Of a DNA stretch of 10,996 nt, positions 1 through 5,732 are shown piece after piece (the stretch's first letter is position 1; the number at the start of each line of letters is the position of its first letter). The translations under genes and the position numbers were made by a program. A model generated the notes under the pieces. That model had not been told where the DNA came from. It saw nothing but the letters and a program-made list of their open reading frames with translations, and ran no database searches. This stretch comes from Bacillota bacterium (GTDB lineage: Bacteria; Bacillota; Desulfotomaculia; Desulfotomaculales; Desulfallaceae), in NCBI GenBank assembly GCA_023439185.1, contig JAEXOR010000062.1, forward strand, positions 1 to 10,996, read 5' to 3'.

Positions 1-160
1 TCAACACTTCAGCTTCCAGTGCGTTAGCCGCTTTCTGGGCCGCCGCTTCTGACTTGGCCTCGATAGTTTTGTAAATCCGTTTACGATGATTCGCGGCATC
101 AAAGCCCGCCGATATTGTGACCTTGTATTTATTCCCGCCTAAGTGCTTAACGCTTGCCAT
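1..160 (-). CDS. Tyrosine recombinase/integrase, N-terminal part (runs off the left edge)
   Basis: Only the first 53 codons are in the window; the frame is open to base 2. The peptide starts MASVKHLGGNKYKVTISAGF and continues with a basic stretch (NHRKRIYKT) and an Ala/Glu-rich helix. This is the pattern of the N-terminal arm-type DNA-binding domain of phage tyrosine integrases: a short three-stranded sheet followed by a helix. In that family this domain binds the arm sites of attP, while the catalytic R-H-R-Y domain lies further on, outside this window. The ATG at 160-158 is preceded by an AGGGAGG ribosome site that lies inside the last codons of the repressor gene. Only one base separates the repressor stop from this start, so the two are probably co-transcribed and translationally coupled. 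The attP site would be expected left of the window. The catalytic residues cannot be checked here. Confidence 0.82.
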   Translation of the reverse strand, partial: MASVKHLGGNKYKVTISAGFDAANHRKRIYKTIEAKSEAAAQKAANALEAEVL

Positions 161-161
161 A

Positions 162-704
162 TTATTTGCCCTCCCTTGCTTCATCAAGATATTTAAGGAT
201 GATTTCAGAGAAATGACCTATCGCAAAATTCATGTATTGTCGTCTATAGGCTTCCATATCAGTAGAGAAGTATATGCCATCTATCAATCCCATTGTGTTT
301 AATAACTTCTCTTCGGATACGCCCTCATAATAAGCTGCAAAAGCATATAGTAAAAAATTAAACTGGGTGCTTCTAAGTAATATATCCAGTATCTTTATTG
401 ATTTATCGGAGTAATAGGAAGATAACCCATTAATTGCTTCTTCACCGAAAACGTTCAATTGTTCGCTTTTTGCCCTACCAAGCAGATAGTCTGCCGATAC
501 GTGAAAATAGTCTGCGATTTTACTAAGCATGTTCACGTCTGGAAATGTGTTACCGTATTGCCACTGGCTTACAGATTGCCTGCTGACGCCGATAGCTTCT
601 GCAAGGTCTTCTTGTGTTTTATTTCTTTCTACTAACAATGTCCTTAACTTTGTCGGAAACGGCGCGTTTTCGTTCCCTTTGGTTGTTTTTTTTGCCCTTG
701 CCAT
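162..704 (-). CDS. XRE-family (CI-like) phage repressor
   Basis: A 180-residue protein whose residues about 17-75 form a canonical Cro/C1-type helix-turn-helix. It reads FPTKLRTLLVERNKTQEDLA, then IGVSRQSVSQWQYGNTFPD, then the typical third-helix tail LSKIADYFHVSADYLLG. The C-terminal 100 residues are alpha-helical-looking and show no S24/LexA-type Ser-Lys peptidase signature, so classic RecA-driven self-cleavage is not evident. Family knowledge says such proteins bind operators in the divergent control region and keep lytic genes off. The ATG at 704 has a GGGGGTG ribosome site about 7 bases upstream. The gene is divergent from the early operon and sits one base from the integrase, the usual lysogeny-module arrangement. 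A near-consensus promoter lies at 824-795 on the minus strand, giving a leader of roughly 80 bases. The CI role is inferred from family plus position. Confidence 0.85.
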   Translation of the reverse strand: MARAKKTTKGNENAPFPTKLRTLLVERNKTQEDLAEAIGVSRQSVSQWQYGNTFPDVNMLSKIADYFHVSADYLLGRAKSEQLNVFGEEAINGLSSYYSDKSIKILDILLRSTQFNFLLYAFAAYYEGVSEEKLLNTMGLIDGIYFSTDMEAYRRQYMNFAIGHFSEIILKYLDEAREGK

Positions 705-764
705 ATCTAATCACCCCCATAATGTTTATTACAAATGCACATTTTCAAAAGATGTTTTTATCTG

Positions 765-793
765 TTGCTATTTTATTTCTCTTGCGTTAATAT
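765..793 (+). promoter_or_regulatory. Weak candidate promoter for the early operon
   Basis: TTGCTA (765-770), 17 bases, then TAATAT (788-793) is the best plus-strand promoter-like arrangement I can find before the gene at 860; each hexamer matches consensus at four of six positions. It would be back to back with the repressor promoter. The call is tentative because the region is AT-rich and such matches arise easily. Confidence 0.3.
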
Positions 794-804
794 GATTATA
801 GCAA
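765..804. promoter_or_regulatory. Operator-like inverted repeat in the divergent control region
   Basis: TTGCTAT at 765-771 and ATAGCAA at 798-804 are perfect 7-bp inverted copies. The right copy overlaps the -10 box of the repressor promoter, and the left copy overlaps the -35 of the candidate early promoter. A protein bound to both could shut both directions, as phage repressors do. A second small dyad, AAATG-CA-CATTT, lies at 733-744. That the repressor binds here is inferred from position alone. Confidence 0.45.
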
Positions 805-824
805 TTGAAATGAGCATACGTCAA
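795..824 (-). promoter_or_regulatory. Promoter for repressor-integrase operon
   Basis: Read on the minus strand, TTGACG (824-819) is followed by an 18-bp spacer and a perfect TATAAT (800-795). This matches a sigma-A type promoter with one mismatch in the -35 box. It points at the repressor gene and would start transcription near 788. Its -10 box overlaps an ATAGCAA arm of an inverted repeat, which suggests autorepression. Confidence 0.75.
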
Positions 825-859
825 GCGAAAACGAAAAATAATTTTTAGGAGGGGTGATT

Positions 860-1015
860 ATGACGGCAATTGAGCGGCTTGCGAACGAAGAACGCAAAGC
901 ATATTACCGGAAGTGGCGCGCTGAAAACAGAGATAAGGTGAAGAAACACAACGCGAATTATTGGAAAAAGCGGGTGCTCAAAAAGCTGGAAAGTCAAGGC
1001 AGCAAGGAGGCTTAA
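860..1015 (+). CDS. Small basic phage protein (51 aa)
   Basis: First gene of the rightward operon. The ATG at 860 has a very strong AGGAGGGG ribosome site about 5 bases upstream. The 51-residue product is highly basic, with the motif YYRKWRAENRDKVKKHNANY followed by WKKRVLKKLE. It is probably one long helix able to touch nucleic acid. Similar short YxRxWRxxNxxKV proteins are common in Firmicutes prophages, by my recollection of the family pattern, but I cannot name a function. The gene ends two bases before the next start and carries that gene's AAGGAGG ribosome site in its last codons, so the two are coupled. The N-terminus resembles that of the protein starting at 5412, which has a related YQREYKRLKR stretch. 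Confidence 0.75.
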   Translation: MTAIERLANEERKAYYRKWRAENRDKVKKHNANYWKKRVLKKLESQGSKEA

Positions 1016-1017
1016 TC

Positions 1018-1122
1018 ATGTCGCGTCGGAAATCTTCGCTTGACAGGTTTATGGATGAGCAGGAGGCCGGAAACGTGCGACAGGAGCCCGAGCGGGGTAA
1101 ACTTAGGGTGGTGGGAGGTTAA
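1018..1122 (+). CDS. Tiny hypothetical protein (34 aa)
   Basis: An ATG two bases after the preceding stop, with AAGGAGG about 7 bases upstream, opens a 34-codon frame. The product begins MSRRKSSLDRFMDEQEAG and ends RGKLRVVGG. It is charged, with no recognisable domain. Its final codons contain the GGGAGG ribosome site of the next gene, whose ATG is 3 bases after this stop. The strong ribosome site and tight spacing on both sides argue that it is translated, if only to couple translation. No function can be assigned. Confidence 0.55.
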   Translation: MSRRKSSLDRFMDEQEAGNVRQEPERGKLRVVGG

Positions 1123-1125
1123 AAA

Positions 1126-1581
1126 ATGAATAAAACAAAGTCCCTGGCGAAGCCATGCCCTGCCCATCCAACACATAAAAGGGCACGGGGCCAGCTTATC
1201 CGGGAAATTATCGAGCTGATTATTGAAAATCCTACGGTAACATTGAGTCAAATGGCTTGCCGCTTGAATTGTGGACACGAGAACGTCCGTAGGCAATATG
1301 TAAAGATTTTAGAACGACCGGGGAAATACACAACTATGGCAGGTTATTGCGAAAAAGATCTAGCTAAAGCTCTGATGAACCGTGAAGGAGAACTTGGTCC
1401 TGGTGCCCGTTCATTTCACTCTCATTGGCCAGGAAAAGAATCCTTTTGGCGCGGTAAAGCCGATTGGCCCGAGGAAAAAGCCGCCCGGAAAATTGGCCTT
1501 CGCGGTAAAAACTTGGTAGATATGTTGGCCCAAGAGGATAGATTCTCTAAACCGAAAATGCACGGTAAATCTTTGGAGTAA
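1126..1581 (+). CDS. Hypothetical protein with probable helix-turn-helix
   Basis: 151 residues. The ATG at 1126 follows GGGAGG with a spacing of about 6. Residues about 22-63 (LIREIIELIIENPTVTLSQM, then ACRLNCGHENVRRQYVKIL) read like a helix-turn-helix. The order is a helix, a turn with TLSQMACRL as second helix, then a recognition-type helix NVRRQYVKI. The second half (PGARSFHSHWPGKESFWRGK and onward) is Trp/Lys/Gly-rich and unlike any family I recognise. The position in the early operon just after the control region fits an early DNA-binding regulator. A perfect 10-bp terminator stem begins inside its last codons. The HTH reading is by eye, with moderate certainty; the role is inferred. Confidence 0.65.
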   Translation: MNKTKSLAKPCPAHPTHKRARGQLIREIIELIIENPTVTLSQMACRLNCGHENVRRQYVKILERPGKYTTMAGYCEKDLAKALMNREGELGPGARSFHSHWPGKESFWRGKADWPEEKAARKIGLRGKNLVDMLAQEDRFSKPKMHGKSLE

Positions 1582-1593
1582 CCCCAAAGATTT
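1567..1593 (+). terminator. Rho-independent terminator inside the early operon
   Basis: AAATCTTTGG (1567-1576), a 7-base loop, then CCAAAGATTT (1584-1593): a perfect 10-bp stem running into TTTTTTATTTTTT. It overlaps the stop codon of the gene ending at 1581 and precedes the excisionase-like gene. As the operon appears to continue, it is either a partial stop or a point of antitermination control. Confidence 0.75.
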
Positions 1594-1620
1594 TTTATTT
1601 TTTAGAAAGGAGCGATTGAA

Positions 1621-1794
1621 TTGATATTGCTTACGGATAAGGAACTGAACGAAAGGTTTCCTGCATTAACCGTCTGGACAATCAATAACCTCCGCCGACA
1701 AGGTAAGATCCCACATGTGCAATTGCCAGGTGTTCGTCGATATTTTTACAACCTCGAAGCCGTCCGGCAATGGTTGGAAAAATGCTCAAAATAA
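1621..1794 (+). CDS. Excisionase/AlpA-like helix-turn-helix DNA-binding protein (57 aa)
   Basis: A TTG start at 1621 with AAAGGAG 8 bases upstream opens a 57-codon frame that is easy to miss. The product contains LTDKELNERFPALTVWTINN, then LRRQGKIPHVQLPGVRRYFY and NLEAVRQWLEK. This is the winged-helix pattern of the HTH_17/MerR-like excisionase and AlpA families: a recognition helix, a small wing with R-RYF-Y, then 'ea-v-~Wle'. These small proteins bend DNA at att sites (Xis) or activate integrase genes (AlpA). In a prophage with an integrase at the left end, an Xis role is likely, but many copies are plain regulators. It lies immediately after a terminator, so its expression may depend on read-through, which would suit a protein needed only on induction. 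Confidence 0.75.
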   Translation: MILLTDKELNERFPALTVWTINNLRRQGKIPHVQLPGVRRYFYNLEAVRQWLEKCSK

Positions 1795-1797
1795 AAA

Positions 1798-1817
1798 GCC
1801 CGCCGGACAGGGCGGGC
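1798..1817. terminator. GC-rich hairpin, terminator-like only on the minus strand
   Basis: GCCCGCC (1798-1804) and GGCGGGC (1811-1817) form a 7-bp all-GC stem with a 6-base loop. On the plus strand no T-run follows. On the minus strand the stem is followed by TTTTTATTTT, the form of an intrinsic terminator. It could stop antisense transcripts, or act as a structured leader before the TTG at 1838. Confidence 0.5.
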
Positions 1818-1837
1818 AAGAGCAGAGGTGACAACGG

Positions 1838-2116
1838 TTGTATACTAAAAATATTATAATACGATATTTGGATATTATCAAGGCGTTTTTAGCTTTTTGT
1901 TGCGATAAATTTGGTCGAAATGATTTCCGCCGCTACGTCGCCGGGCATGGCCGAATGTACCGAGAAATCACGAAGCTGCCTGGATTCCCCCGGGATGCGG
2001 AATACCGCCAGCTGAAACTGTTCTGCAACATTCACCGCTTACCGCCGGTCATTAGTGAACGCCTGGTGGATCTGCATGATGAGTACCACCACGAAAGGCG
2101 GGCGGGCCAGTGCTGA
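1838..2116 (+). CDS. Hypothetical protein (92 aa) coupled to primase gene
   Basis: A TTG start at 1838 with AGAGGTG 7 bases upstream gives a 92-residue product. The N-terminal 25 residues are hydrophobic and aromatic (IIIRYLDIIKAFLAFCC); the remainder is charged, with several His and Arg residues (ERLVDLHDEYHHERR). I recognise no domain. The N-terminal stretch includes charged residues and is unlikely to be a true membrane segment. The last codons overlap the GTG start of the primase-like gene by 7 bases, indicating translational coupling and perhaps a helper role in replication. That role is inferred from position only. Confidence 0.6.
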   Translation: MYTKNIIIRYLDIIKAFLAFCCDKFGRNDFRRYVAGHGRMYREITKLPGFPRDAEYRQLKLFCNIHRLPPVISERLVDLHDEYHHERRAGQC

Positions 2117-4362
2117 ACCTAATTTCGCAACTTCGCAATGTGAAACAGATAGGTAGCGGATATATAGCCTGCTGTCCGGCGCATGAGGATGAAAAGGCTA
2201 GCCTGTCTATTGGGCAGGGTGACGATGGACGCATACTGCTTCACTGTCATGCCGGATGCACCGCTGGGGAAATCGTAAGTGCCCTGGGAATTGGGATGAA
2301 GGACTTATACCCCGAGGTTAACGGAAAAAGGGAAATCGTTGCTACGTATGATTATAAAAATGGCACCGGGAGCCTGGTGTATCAGGTGGTTCGGTTGTAC
2401 CCAAAGGACTTCCGGCAGCGGAGGCCCGACGGCCTGGGCGGGTGGATCTGGAACATGAAAGGCATATCACCGCTCCCGTACCGACTTCCCGAACTGTTGG
2501 CGGCTGTGGAGCGGGGCGAAATGGTTTTTACGGTCGAAGGTGAGCGGGATGTGGATGGGCTGGCCGCCTTGGGCCTGGCCGCCACTTGTAACCATGGCGG
2601 GGCCGGGAAGTGGCGGGAGGCGCATTCCAAATACTTCCCCGAGGGCGCCCATGTGGTGGTTATACCTGATAATGACGATCCTGGCCGGGACCATGCCACG
2701 AAGGTTGCCAAGCAACTAACTGACCGGGGTTGTAACGTCCGGGTGGTGGAACTACCCGGTCTGCCGGCGAAGGGGGACGTAACGGACTGGCTGACTGCCG
2801 GTGGGACAAAGGAAGAACTGCTGCGCCTGGTGACTGAATCCCCGGGTTATGGTGAGCAGGAATGGCCCGACCCGGAGGAAATACAAAGCGAGTTAAAGCC
2901 GGTTGAGGCGCTCCCGCCTGAAATCATACCGGAACCGTTTCGCCCCTGGCTGACAGATATAGCGCACCGAATGCAGTGCCCCCTGGATTTTGTGGCTGTC
3001 GGGGCTATGGTGGTTGCCGGTGCGGTAATTGGTGCCGGTTGTGCTATGAGGCCCAAACAACGAGACAATTGGACGATTATACCGAATCTGTGGGGTGGGA
3101 TTGTGGCCCGGCCGTCAATGTTAAAAACTCCCGCCCTGGCGGAGATATTAAAGCCCCTTGCCGCTTTGGAATTGGAAGCCAAAGCCGAGTATGAGGATTC
3201 AATGGGAATGCATGAGGCGGAGAAAATGGCGCACGCTGCGGAGCGAGACGCAATTAAGAAGGAAATGACAAAATCGGCGGCGGGCAAGCCGGGCAGAAAC
3301 ATGGACATTTTGAAAGCCGAAATTGCATCTATGAAGGAACCCGAACCTCCTACACGCCGGCGTTTTAAAACAAATGACACGACAATTGAGAAGCTGGGCG
3401 AATTGCTTAATGAAAACCCCCGGGGTCTGCTGGTTTTCCGGGATGAGCTGGTCGGCCTGTTGTGCAGTTGGGACCGGGAAGACCGGCAACAAGACAGAGC
3501 GTTTTACTTGGAAGCGTGGAATGGCTACGGGAGCTTTACTGCGGACAGAGTAGGCCGGGGCACAATTGATACTGAAAATGTTTGCCTAAGTCTGCTTGGT
3601 GGAATACAGCCGGGTAAACTCACCAGTTACTTAATTCAATCAACCGGGGATTTGGCCAATGACGGTATGGTTCAACGCTTTCAGTTGCTTGTTTACCCTG
3701 ACGAGCCGCAAGGGTGGGAGCTTATCGACGAATGGCCAGATACCGAAGCCAAGAATCGGGCCTTTGGGATTATTAGAACCCTGGCTGATATGGATTTTAT
3801 AACCGCTGGCGCTATGGAACATGAGAAAAGGCCGTTCTTCCGCTTTACGGAGCAGGGACAAGTCGTATTTAATGAATGGTTGACTGAACTGGAGATTAAG
3901 ATCCGGCAAGAGGATAATCCGATTATGGTTGAGCACATGGCGAAATATCGTTCCTTGATGCCAGGCACTGCATTGATCCTTCACCTGATTAACGTGGCCG
4001 GCGGCGGCGTCCCTGGCCCTGTATCACAGGACGCGGCAGAAATGGCGGCAGCGTGGTGCGAATACTTGGAAAGCCACGCGCGACGGATATACGGACTATT
4101 GGGCGAAAAGGGCGTAAGAGCTGCGGCGGAACTGGCTGAAAAGATCAGAGCAGGTAAAGTTGAGGATGAATTCACTATTAGGGATATTTATAACCGAAAA
4201 CACTGGCACTTGCTGGATACAAAAGAACTGGTACAGGAAGCGGTCCAAGAACTTGTAGAAGCCGGATGGTTAAGAGAGGAAAAGATTGATTCAACGGGTG
4301 GCCGACCGAAACAGATTTACCATATTAACCAAAAAATTTTCTCTCAAACGCATAAGGTATGA
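2110..4362 (+). CDS. Phage replication protein: zinc-finger/TOPRIM primase fused to DUF3987 helicase-like domain
   Basis: 750 residues from a GTG at 2110. N-terminus: a CHC2-like zinc module with CCPAHEDEKASLSI (Cys22, His25) and LHCHAGC (Cys46, Cys50). Then a TOPRIM fold with VFTVEGERDVDG (Glu143) and VVVIPDNDDPG (Asp187, Asp189), the acidic metal-binding residues of DnaG-type primases. Residues about 275-590 are DUF3987. This has a P-loop-like GGIVARPSMLKTPAL (Lys339, Thr340) and a Walker B-like LLVFRDEL (Asp445-Glu446), followed by the characteristic FYLEAWNGYGSF region. The C-terminal 65 residues look like a winged helix (EFTIRDIY...LVEAGWLREE). By family knowledge it primes and probably unwinds DNA at phage replication start. 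The P-loop lacks the usual GxGK glycine pattern; variation here is common in DUF3987. It overlaps the previous gene, and a repeat cluster starts right at its stop codon. Confidence 0.87.
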   Translation: MLNLISQLRNVKQIGSGYIACCPAHEDEKASLSIGQGDDGRILLHCHAGCTAGEIVSALGIGMKDLYPEVNGKREIVATYDYKNGTGSLVYQVVRLYPKDFRQRRPDGLGGWIWNMKGISPLPYRLPELLAAVERGEMVFTVEGERDVDGLAALGLAATCNHGGAGKWREAHSKYFPEGAHVVVIPDNDDPGRDHATKVAKQLTDRGCNVRVVELPGLPAKGDVTDWLTAGGTKEELLRLVTESPGYGEQEWPDPEEIQSELKPVEALPPEIIPEPFRPWLTDIAHRMQCPLDFVAVGAMVVAGAVIGAGCAMRPKQRDNWTIIPNLWGGIVARPSMLKTPALAEILKPLAALELEAKAEYEDSMGMHEAEKMAHAAERDAIKKEMTKSAAGKPGRNMDILKAEIASMKEPEPPTRRRFKTNDTTIEKLGELLNENPRGLLVFRDELVGLLCSWDREDRQQDRAFYLEAWNGYGSFTADRVGRGTIDTENVCLSLLGGIQPGKLTSYLIQSTGDLANDGMVQRFQLLVYPDEPQGWELIDEWPDTEAKNRAFGIIRTLADMDFITAGAMEHEKRPFFRFTEQGQVVFNEWLTELEIKIRQEDNPIMVEHMAKYRSLMPGTALILHLINVAGGGVPGPVSQDAAEMAAAWCEYLESHARRIYGLLGEKGVRAAAELAEKIRAGKVEDEFTIRDIYNRKHWHLLDTKELVQEAVQELVEAGWLREEKIDSTGGRPKQIYHINQKIFSQTHKV

Positions 4363-4539
4363 AGTGTCATTAGTGTCAAAAATCAATACATAGGAGGTTA
4401 TGACACTTTTGACACTTACTTACCTGGCACTTTTAGAGATTTTTTTAGGAAGGATAGAAATTATGGGCAATTGGTTAACCAAGATTAAAGAAAAAAATCC
4501 TGAAACGCATAACCTGCGAACTGTCAAAAGTGTCAAAAG
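4362..4539. repeat. Cluster of TGTCA repeats, iteron-like or alternative-pairing leader
   Basis: Six TGTCA half-sites occur within 178 bases: AAGTGTCATTAGTGTCA (4362-4378), its near-inverse TGACACTTTTGACACTT (4401-4417), and TGTCAAAAGTGTCAAAAG (4522-4539). Within each pair the unit repeats every 9 bp. Arms one and two form a hairpin of 8 and 7 bp around a TT/TT mismatch, with TAGGAGG in the loop. Arm two can instead pair perfectly over 14 bp with 4522-4535. The first arm begins at the stop codon of the primase-like gene; the last lies inside the next gene. Confidence 0.75.
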
Positions 4540-4792
4540 TCAGAAATGGAATGAACACCTTGCATCGGATCTGTTCACCTTCGCAGTGGAGCGGGTTAAA
4601 GCAAAATACCCGGCTAATGCCTGGCCCTGGGCCACGCAAGAGTGTCCAGCCCTACGACAAGCGGTCAAGGATGCGGAGGCCCACTTCAATGAAGCGTACC
4701 GGCGGCAGAATGTAACTGCTTGCCGTCAGGCGGCGGTTGAGTATGAACGAGCGTTTGGGATACTAATTGAAGAATTTTTAAAGGGGGCATGA
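4463..4792 (+). CDS. Hypothetical protein (109 aa) after the primase
   Basis: I take the ATG at 4463, which has AGGAAGG about 9 bases upstream. The same frame is open back to an ATG at 4400, but AGGAGG is only 2 bases from that codon, and an in-frame TTG at 4409 is 11 bases away. A longer form with a hydrophobic extension (about LLTLTYLALLEIFLG) is therefore possible. The product begins MGNWLTKIKEKNPE, contains TVKSVKSQKW encoded by the TGTCAAAAG repeats, and continues as an alpha-helical, Ala/Glu-rich protein ending AFGILIEEFLKGA. No domain is recognised. The stop overlaps the next start (ATGA). The repeats within the coding sequence suggest DNA-level constraint on this part. Confidence 0.65.
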   Translation: MGNWLTKIKEKNPETHNLRTVKSVKSQKWNEHLASDLFTFAVERVKAKYPANAWPWATQECPALRQAVKDAEAHFNEAYRRQNVTACRQAAVEYERAFGILIEEFLKGA

Positions 4793-5046
4793 GAATGACC
4801 TGGGATCAGCTTATAGCCATGGAGCCAAGGTTATTGAGGTTGTACGAACATGCGAAAAACTGTAAGCCCACTAAAGGATTTTGCGCGGACCAAGTGTGGT
4901 ATGGCCGGGGCGGGCTTAAGGCGCAGATGGCGGAACTGGTCGGCTTTGGCAGCGATGGCGCTTTAGGTACACCGGAAGCCTACGATATAGCCTATCGGAA
5001 AATTTATAACGTCCTGCCAGACTGCCGGCACAAGGGGGCGTGTTAA
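4789..5046 (+). CDS. Hypothetical protein (85 aa)
   Basis: The ATG at 4789 overlaps the previous stop (ATGA); a second ATG at 4795 is better spaced from AAGGGGGC, so the first two residues are uncertain. The product reads MTWDQLIAMEPRLLRLYEHA early, then a Cys/Trp/Gly region (CKPTKGFCADQVWYGRGG), and ends NVLPDCRHKGAC. Four cysteines and a histidine could bind metal, but the spacing does not match a zinc ribbon I know. The pattern 'L--L---E--LL-LYE-A' followed by CxxxxxFCAxxxWY is reminiscent of small uncharacterised phage proteins. Function unknown; reality is supported by ribosome site, overlap and codon use. Confidence 0.65.
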   Translation: MRMTWDQLIAMEPRLLRLYEHAKNCKPTKGFCADQVWYGRGGLKAQMAELVGFGSDGALGTPEAYDIAYRKIYNVLPDCRHKGAC

Positions 5047-5229
5047 TTGAAATACATAGAAATACGGCTGACAAAGTGCTGTTTGTACTTCACGGAAGCC
5101 GAACTGCAAAGGATGCTGGCCCGGGAACCCGAACTGTGGGCCGAGGGGTTAAAGCGCGGCAAAGGTATACGCCGGGCGCAGGCGATGGAAGCACGGATGC
5201 AGCGACGGAATGGAGATACACCGGCCTGA
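5047..5229 (+). CDS. Small hypothetical protein (60 aa)
   Basis: The TTG at 5047 directly abuts the previous stop codon and has AAGGGGGCG about 8 bases upstream. The 60-residue product has an N-terminal strand with two cysteines (YIEIRLTKCCLYFTEAELQR) and then a helical, Arg/Glu-rich region (MLAREPELWAEGLKRGKGIR) ending in a basic tail. A competing frame opens at a GTG at 5040 and runs further, but its product is low-complexity and Gly/Arg/Thr-rich without protein-like pattern. I judge the 5047 frame the real one. No function assigned. Confidence 0.6.
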   Translation: MKYIEIRLTKCCLYFTEAELQRMLAREPELWAEGLKRGKGIRRAQAMEARMQRRNGDTPA

Positions 5230-5411
5230 AAATCAGGCAAAAGGGTCCAAAAAATAATGATAACGGTTTGCCAAACCGTAGGAGCAGCGAAGAAAAGCCT
5301 TATAATTAGCGGGCTTTTGACGGTGCTTTTTTATTTTGGCGACAGAATAGGCGACAGTAAGGCAAATTCCGGGCTAATTGCACCCGGTCAACAGAAAGGA
5401 GATGATAATTT
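5230..5411 (+). other. Non-coding spacer with dyad, terminator-like stem and direct repeats
   Basis: This 182-bp gap interrupts an otherwise gene-packed operon. It holds a perfect dyad ACGGTTTG-C-CAAACCGT (5263-5279), a terminator-like stem (5293-5318) with T-runs after it, two GGCGACAG copies 12 bp apart (5338-5345, 5350-5357), a CCGGG/CCCGG stem (5369-5387), and the AAAGGAG of the next gene. An ORF-like frame from 5257 crosses it but looks like chance. Confidence 0.6.
5293..5318 (+). terminator. Probable weak intrinsic terminator
   Basis: AAAAGCC (5293-5299) can pair with GGCTTTT (5312-5318) around a 12-base loop. A further T-run (CTTTTTTATTTT) follows about 9 bases later. The stem has only three GC pairs and a large loop, so any termination would be partial. 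Confidence 0.4.
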
Positions 5412-5732
5412 ATGCCATATAGGGACCCGGAAAAAAGCCGCGCTTATCAACGGGAATATAAACGTTTAAAACGTGCTGGGGAGAGTACAACCCCCAGTCA
5501 AACCCTGATCCCTTTACCGTTTCGGATGAGAACAGCGCAAGATATTTTAGCTTTGCTGGCTGAACAGGTGGAAGCGGTCAGGGCTGTTTCAGAGGAGGAA
5601 GCCGGGACACTGGAAAAAGCCCGGTGTATTGGTTACCTGGCAGGTATTGCATTAAAGGCCGTTGAGGTGTCCGACATGGCTGGAAGGCTGGAGGCAATGG
5701 AACAAGTATTGAAAGCGAGGAAAGCCGGATGA
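5412..5732 (+). CDS. Hypothetical phage protein with basic N-terminus (106 aa)
   Basis: The ATG at 5412 has AAAGGAG about 9 bases upstream. The N-terminus (MPYRDPEKSRAYQREYKRLK) is a basic helix of the type seen in the first gene of the operon, and is common at the start of phage DNA-binding or HNH-associated small proteins. A Pro/Thr-rich linker (residues about 24-36) follows. The C-terminal 65 residues (TAQDILALLAEQVEAVRAVS and beyond) form long amphipathic helices likely to coil or oligomerise. No catalytic motif is visible. The stop overlaps the start of the next gene (ATGA), showing translational coupling. Function unknown; nucleic-acid binding through the N-terminus is a guess. Confidence 0.68.
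   Translation: MPYRDPEKSRAYQREYKRLKRAGESTTPSQTLIPLPFRMRTAQDILALLAEQVEAVRAVSEEEAGTLEKARCIGYLAGIALKAVEVSDMAGRLEAMEQVLKARKAG

Noticed and set aside
1012..1296. 94-codon minus-strand frame
   Set aside because: Antisense to three well-started small plus-strand genes and without protein-like pattern.
2847..3380. 177-codon minus-strand frame opposite the primase-helicase gene
   Set aside because: Shadow of the GC-rich codons of the DUF3987 gene; Ser/Ala/Ile-rich composition and no ribosome site.
4400..4462. Upstream extension of the gene at 4463 from ATG 4400
   Set aside because: AGGAGG is only 2 bases from the ATG and the segment is mostly repeat DNA. Kept only as a possible longer form, since an in-frame TTG at 4409 exists.
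5040..5309. 89-codon plus-strand frame starting at GTG 5040
   Set aside because: It overlaps the better-supported TTG gene at 5047 in another frame, has low-complexity Gly/Thr/Arg composition and runs through the dyad in the spacer.
5257..5469. 70-codon plus-strand frame with a short hydrophobic stretch
   Set aside because: Ribosome site is weak and far away, a terminator-like stem and direct repeats lie inside it, and its end overlaps the well-started gene at 5412 in another frame.
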